DNA of 64,000 nucleotides from Colius striatus (lineage: Eukaryota > Chordata > Aves > Coliiformes > Coliidae), in contig NC_084790.1 of assembly GCF_028858725.1 (NCBI RefSeq), positions 85,685,506 to 85,749,505 on the forward strand. Reading direction: 5' to 3'. Below, piece by piece: positions 60,029 through 64,000 of the stretch. The notes under the pieces were generated by a model. That model was not told where the DNA came from and searched no databases. It saw nothing but the letters and a program-made list of their open reading frames with translations. Numbering within the stretch: the stretch's first letter is position 1; each line of letters begins with the position of its first letter. The position numbers and the translations under genes were made by a program.

Positions 60029-60247
60029 TTTTCTTTTTGTTTTTTCCTCAGTGCCCTCCTGGGTTTCCTGAAGACATTTTTCTAAGATCTGCATCTCAAG
60101 GGCAAGTTCCATTTGTTTTTCTTCATTAAGACGACTCTTCTTGTCCTGCGCTGCGCTGAGCAGCATTTCCCTGCATTCCTTCTGTTTCTCTAGTTTCTCC
60201 TTCTGAAGTTGTTCATTTTCTAGCTTCAGCAGTTGCTGCTGTTCTTC
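60029..60247 (-). CDS. CFAP53: CFAP53 internal coding exon (coiled coil, first one in window)
   Basis: The 219-nt exon (73 codons, phase 0 at both ends) lies between the acceptor TTGTAG at 60248 and the donor GTAAGG. It encodes EEQQQLLKLENEQLQKEK, then KQKECREMLLSAAQDKK, QMELALEMQILEK and TEEKTKRK. It aligns without gaps to a 73-residue stretch of mammalian CFAP53, as I recall that sequence, although identity is moderate. I looked for upstream exons between 60.25 and 64 kb on the minus strand and saw none, so the N-terminal half of the protein lies beyond the right edge. The acceptor has only a modest pyrimidine tract, which makes its exact position slightly less certain. Confidence 0.85.
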
Positions 60248-60623
60248 CTACAATCGTAAAGAGTCAGCTTGTAAAACCATGGCATCATTTCAAACTAAAC
60301 GATGGCTAGAATTAGTTTAATTAGAAGACTGAAAAGCAAAGATAAATATTTAAAGCCTTCCTTGCTGACATTGGAATTAGTGTGATCCATTAGACCTGTT
60401 AGAGCAGGAACATTTTACCATATCATTCATTAGAGTTCAGGATTTCTTTCTTTAATTACCTCATGCACTTCAATACCAAAACACTGGAATTCCTGATGTT
60501 CTCCCAACATTTCAAGTGGATACACAGTCATCTCTTTAGAGAAATCGTTATCATCACAGCATGTGTGACCCATATCCAAGCCTTTACATGCAGCTATAAA
60601 CACCAACTGATTATCAGTCACAC

Positions 60624-61368
60624 ACTTGGGCCCCAACAACCCCAGGCAATGCTACAGGCTTGGGGATGTGTGGCTGGAAAGCTGCCTAGCAGAAAGGACC
60701 TGGAAGTGTTAATCGACAGCAGCTGAACATGAGCCAGCAGCGTGCCCAGGTGGCCAAGAAAGCCAAGGGCAGTCTGGCTTGGATCAGCACTGGGGTGGCA
60801 GCAGGAACAGGGCAGGGATTGTCACCCTGTGCTGGGCCCTGGGGAGGCTGCAGCTCCAGGGCTGTGTTCAGTGCTGGGCCCCTCACTCACTGCCACAGGG
60901 ACACTGAGGGGCTGCAGCGTGGCCAGAGCTGGGCATTGGAGCTGGGGAAGGGGCTGGAGCACAAGGGTGCTGGGGAGGGGCTGAGGGAATGGGGGTGTTG
61001 AGCCTGGAGAAGAGGAGGCTGAGGGGAGACAGGAGCACTCTCTGACACTCCCTCAAAGGACGTTGTGGCCAGAGGCAGTCAGTCTCTGCTCCCAAACTAC
61101 AAGTGATAGGACAAGAGGAAATGGGCTCAAGTTGCCCCAGGGGAGGTTGAGATTGGAGCTGAGGCAGAACTGTTTCCCTGAGAGGGGTGTCAGCCCCTGT
61201 GCCAGGCTGCCCAGGGGGCTTGGGGAGTCCCATCCCTGTAGCTACTGCAAAGCCATGGAGCTGAAGTGCTGAGGGCCATGGGTTAGTGGTGGCTTTGGCA
61301 GCATGAGGGAAGAGCTTGGGCTCAATGAGTTTAAAGGTCTTTTCCAACCATCATGATTCTATGATTCC
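60624..61368 (+). mobile_element. CR1: CR1 LINE 3' fragment
   Basis: A plus-oriented 745-bp copy from CACTTGGGCCCCAACAACCC through CTGAACATGAGCCAGCAGCG to the tail CATGATTCTATGATTCC. It is antisense to CFAP53. Pol frames are broken. Confidence 0.95.
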
Positions 61369-61807
61369 ATTTTATCTGTCCTGTGCCCATGCTGGATGCT
61401 AAGAGCACTGCACCTCTAGTAGGACATAAGGTTCCACAAAGTAATTGGACCCTTACATTGTGATGGGCTGAACTACTGAATTTCCTGACTTTCCATGGCT
61501 TCAAACTGATTCACTTTATATTAGAAAGAACAGAAAAACAGAAATAAAACTTAGTTCTCAAGAAACAAACAATGAAAAATAACAAACATATATTCAAGAT
61601 CAAACAGGTACATTTGTATCCTCAAGATTATTTAGCCAAACCTAAAAGCACTCCTGAAGTAGCATCCATAAAGTAACTTTGTATTCCTGAACATCCTGCA
61701 TTTCACTAAGTTTCTAAGCACAACTGTTATAAACAGTGATAAACAATATGTGACCATAGGTCTCAGGAGCAATGCTTCAGCTGTCTTGAAATAACCTCTG
61801 CTCACAT

Positions 61808-62524
61808 ACCAGTACAGGTTGGGGAATGAACTGTTAGAGAGCAGTGTAGGGGAAAGGGAGCTGGGGGTGCTGGTGGGCAGCAGGAGGAGCAGGAGCCAGC
61901 AACGTGCCCTCGTGGGCAAGAAGGCCAATGGCAGCCTGGGCTGAAGTATTAAAAGGGCTGTGGGCAGTGAGTAGAGAGAGGTTCTCCTCCCCTTCTACTC
62001 TGCCCTCGTGAGGCTGCATCTGGAATATTATGTCTAGTTCTGAGCCCCTCAGTTCCAGAAGCACAGGTAGCTGCTGGAGAGAGTTCAGTGCAGGGCCACC
62101 AAGATGATGAAGGGAGGGGAGCATCTGCCTTATGATGGAAGGCTGAGGGAGCTGGGGCTCTGTAGCTTGGAGGAGACTGAGGGGTGACCTCACTCATGGT
62201 TACAAATACATAAAATGGGTGTCAGGAGGCTGGAGCCAGGCTGTGCTCAGGGATGGCCAATGACAGGACAAGGGGCAACGGGTACAAGCTGGAACAGAAG
62301 AGGTCCCAAAAAACCACAAGGAAGAGTTTCTCCCCTGTTGAGGTGAGGGAGCACTGGCAGGGGCTGCCCAGATGGGCTGTGGAGTCTCCTTCTCTGGAGA
62401 CATTCAAACCCAGCTGGACGAGTTCCTGTGTGCCCTGCTCTAGGTGGTGCTGCTCTGGCAGGGGGGTTGCACTGGATGAGCTTTCCAGGTCCTTTCCAAC
62501 CCTTAACATTCTGTGATTCTGTGA
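61808..62524 (+). mobile_element. CR1: CR1 LINE 3' fragment
   Basis: A plus-oriented 717-bp copy from ACCAGTACAGGTTGGGGAAT to ATTCTGTGATTCTGTGA, the same subfamily as 4857-5066. A stop (GGCTGAAGTATT) interrupts the pol frame near 61940. Confidence 0.95.
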
Positions 62525-63919
62525 AGGTACACAGGTTTTTGTTAACCTGTTTTGAAATTAAATGTCTGTTTTGTAATGTGAATAAACCTAAAAATGCATC
62601 AGCAGGTTTGTCATAAACAGCATGTCTCATCCTCCCCACACAGAAGTACAAAGATGCTTCTCCCAAGGAACATAACTTGTTATGCTGGACATAAAGCACT
62701 CACTGACTCTCGCCATGTTTCCAAGCCAGAGCTGACTTTTCAACTGCCTGAATGGTCAAATTAATCCTTCAGAAGCTGGTAAAACAGCTTTTAAACTCAG
62801 TATATGCTGTTTGAGCCATAGAATAAGTAATAAATAAGAAAACTTCGAATAGTAAAGGCAGAAAGAAAGTGGAACTATTTAGCAGCCTCCTGGGCAAGTT
62901 GGTACATGTCTGAGGCTGAACTCTGACACGAGTGAAGTCGTGTGAAAGGATGGGATCCATGGTGCTTATTCCATGACAGTTGATATGAGAGGGTAACACA
63001 ACATTAGAATGTTCAGAGAAACAAGAGTGCAGAGAAACTGTTACCAACCTCCTGTCTGCAAGCCAGGACCAAAGCACTAGCACAGGAACTTCTGTAGTGT
63101 TTGTCAGACCACAGTCAGAATGACATGATTTCTATCAACCTTCTCAAGAAATCACAACTCTTTAAGGGAGAGAAAAGAGAGGGGGAGGAAGGCAGCTCAT
63201 GTAGGTAATACTAAAACTGCTGTGTCTGTTTTGTCATCCAGCCTGAGACACCTTGACACACACATATGGTCTATCTAAAGGTACAGGTTTTGCTTTTCTA
63301 AATAATCTATTTGCATTGCAGTAACCAGAAGGAACTATTATACACAGAGACCCTTGGCTCTCTGGCCTGTCATTCATGCAGATGAAAACCGTGATCATTA
63401 GAGGCTCCCAACTCTGAATTGAGAAACTTGTAGCCAGGCCATCTGTCACCTACCTCTCCTGATGGAGAAGGATTACATCCTGTTTTCAATACAGAAACTC
63501 TCCTTCTTGGACTCTCTGAAGAAGGCTTTCCTTCAGAGACTTTACCAGAAATGTATCTCCTTGACAGAGCCTAAGGCAGCTGCCTGCAGAGGAAGCTACA
63601 AAGTCTTCTGTTTTAATAGTGTTTTCCTGAAAAGGCCACTTAAGTAGAAGTATTCTTTGCCTAGGAGGCTTGCCAGTGCCTTAAAAGATGTTACAAGCAA
63701 ATAATTGCATTCTGCATGTTTTTAAATACACAAAGCACTACAGTCTAGCTAGGAATAAGGACTCCTTTGTTTTACAGACAGGATTTTCTCAGCTTTAGAT
63801 TTATTACTGGCCCTATTTTTAAAAAGTAGTGGAGTATATATCTTGACAACTTCAGCCTCCAGTGCCTAACAGTACCCCAAATGACCACTCAGTTGCAACA
63901 CATAAGTAACTGCAAAATG

Positions 63920-64000
63920 AATCACAGAATTGTTTTGTCTGGAAAAGCCCTTTCAGCTCCTCAAGTCCAACTGTTCCCCCAGCACTGCCACGGCCACTGC
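63920..64000 (-). mobile_element. CR1: CR1 LINE 3' fragment, cut by the window end
   Basis: Minus-oriented; AATCACAGAATTGTTTTGTC, then GGAAAAGCCCTTTCAGCTCC and the CACTGCCACGGCCACTGC segment. It continues past 64000. Confidence 0.88.

Larger units (their letters stand above)
60248..64000 (-). other. CFAP53 intron (partial)
   Basis: It runs to the window end and contains three CR1 copies. The unique stretches 61369-61807 and 62525-63919 hold no exon that I can recognise; the upstream CFAP53 exons are beyond 64000. Confidence 0.7.

Noticed and set aside
60430..60639. 69-codon minus frame as a further CFAP53 exon
   Set aside because: The composition is not coiled-coil, no fitting splice sites flank it, and it does not resemble CFAP53.
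62769..63083. 104-codon minus frame in the CFAP53 intron
   Set aside because: No similarity to a known family, and the composition is unlike the coiled-coil exons.

Overview
The window is from a bird nuclear genome. The sign is about 26 fragments of avian CR1 LINE retrotransposons, many ending in the typical repeated ATTCTATG or ATTCTGTG tails, plus two solo LTRs of avian endogenous-retrovirus type and vertebrate split genes with consensus splice sites. Species cannot be read from the sequence. In mammals MYO5B and CFAP53 are adjacent, both on the same strand, on human 18q21. The order and orientation here agree. The human 18q21 block is largely Z-linked in birds, so Z linkage is likely, but this is inference from synteny.

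Layout. Both genes are on the minus strand and are read from high to low coordinates. The first four coding exons of MYO5B lie at 48215-48241, 16902-17012, 12769-12937 and 9636-9780; the rest of the gene lies beyond the left edge. Together they encode about 150 residues of the N-terminal part of a class V myosin, and the exon phases join without a break. The promoter side (47.2-48.8 kb) is a CpG island with a TATA box about 110 bp upstream of the ATG and a two-level GGCTC minisatellite just upstream of that. The last four exons of CFAP53 lie at 60029-60247, 58886-59102, 58309-58411 and 56132-56369 and encode its C-terminal 258 residues, a charged coiled coil. Its stop codon is 7.9 kb upstream of the MYO5B start codon.

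Everything else is intron or intergenic DNA. Intron 1 of MYO5B is 31.2 kb and holds many CR1 fragments and one solo LTR (21727-22846). A second solo LTR (49419-50668) lies 1.2 kb upstream of the MYO5B start in the same transcriptional direction. Intron 4 holds a 391-bp uninterrupted homopurine hexanucleotide satellite (1022-1412) and a CR1 inverted pair. No tRNA, rRNA, CRISPR array or other complete gene was found, and almost all longer open frames are CR1 remnants, LTR sequence, simple repeats or chance.

The two genes do not act in one pathway. MYO5B is a vesicle motor for apical recycling endosomes and CFAP53 is a ciliary/axonemal protein. Their adjacency is conserved synteny rather than an operon-like unit. 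I found no clear undescribed system. The most interesting signals are the promoter minisatellite, the LTR facing the MYO5B promoter, the internal repeats of the two LTRs (unit lengths are multiples of three) and the homopurine tract.
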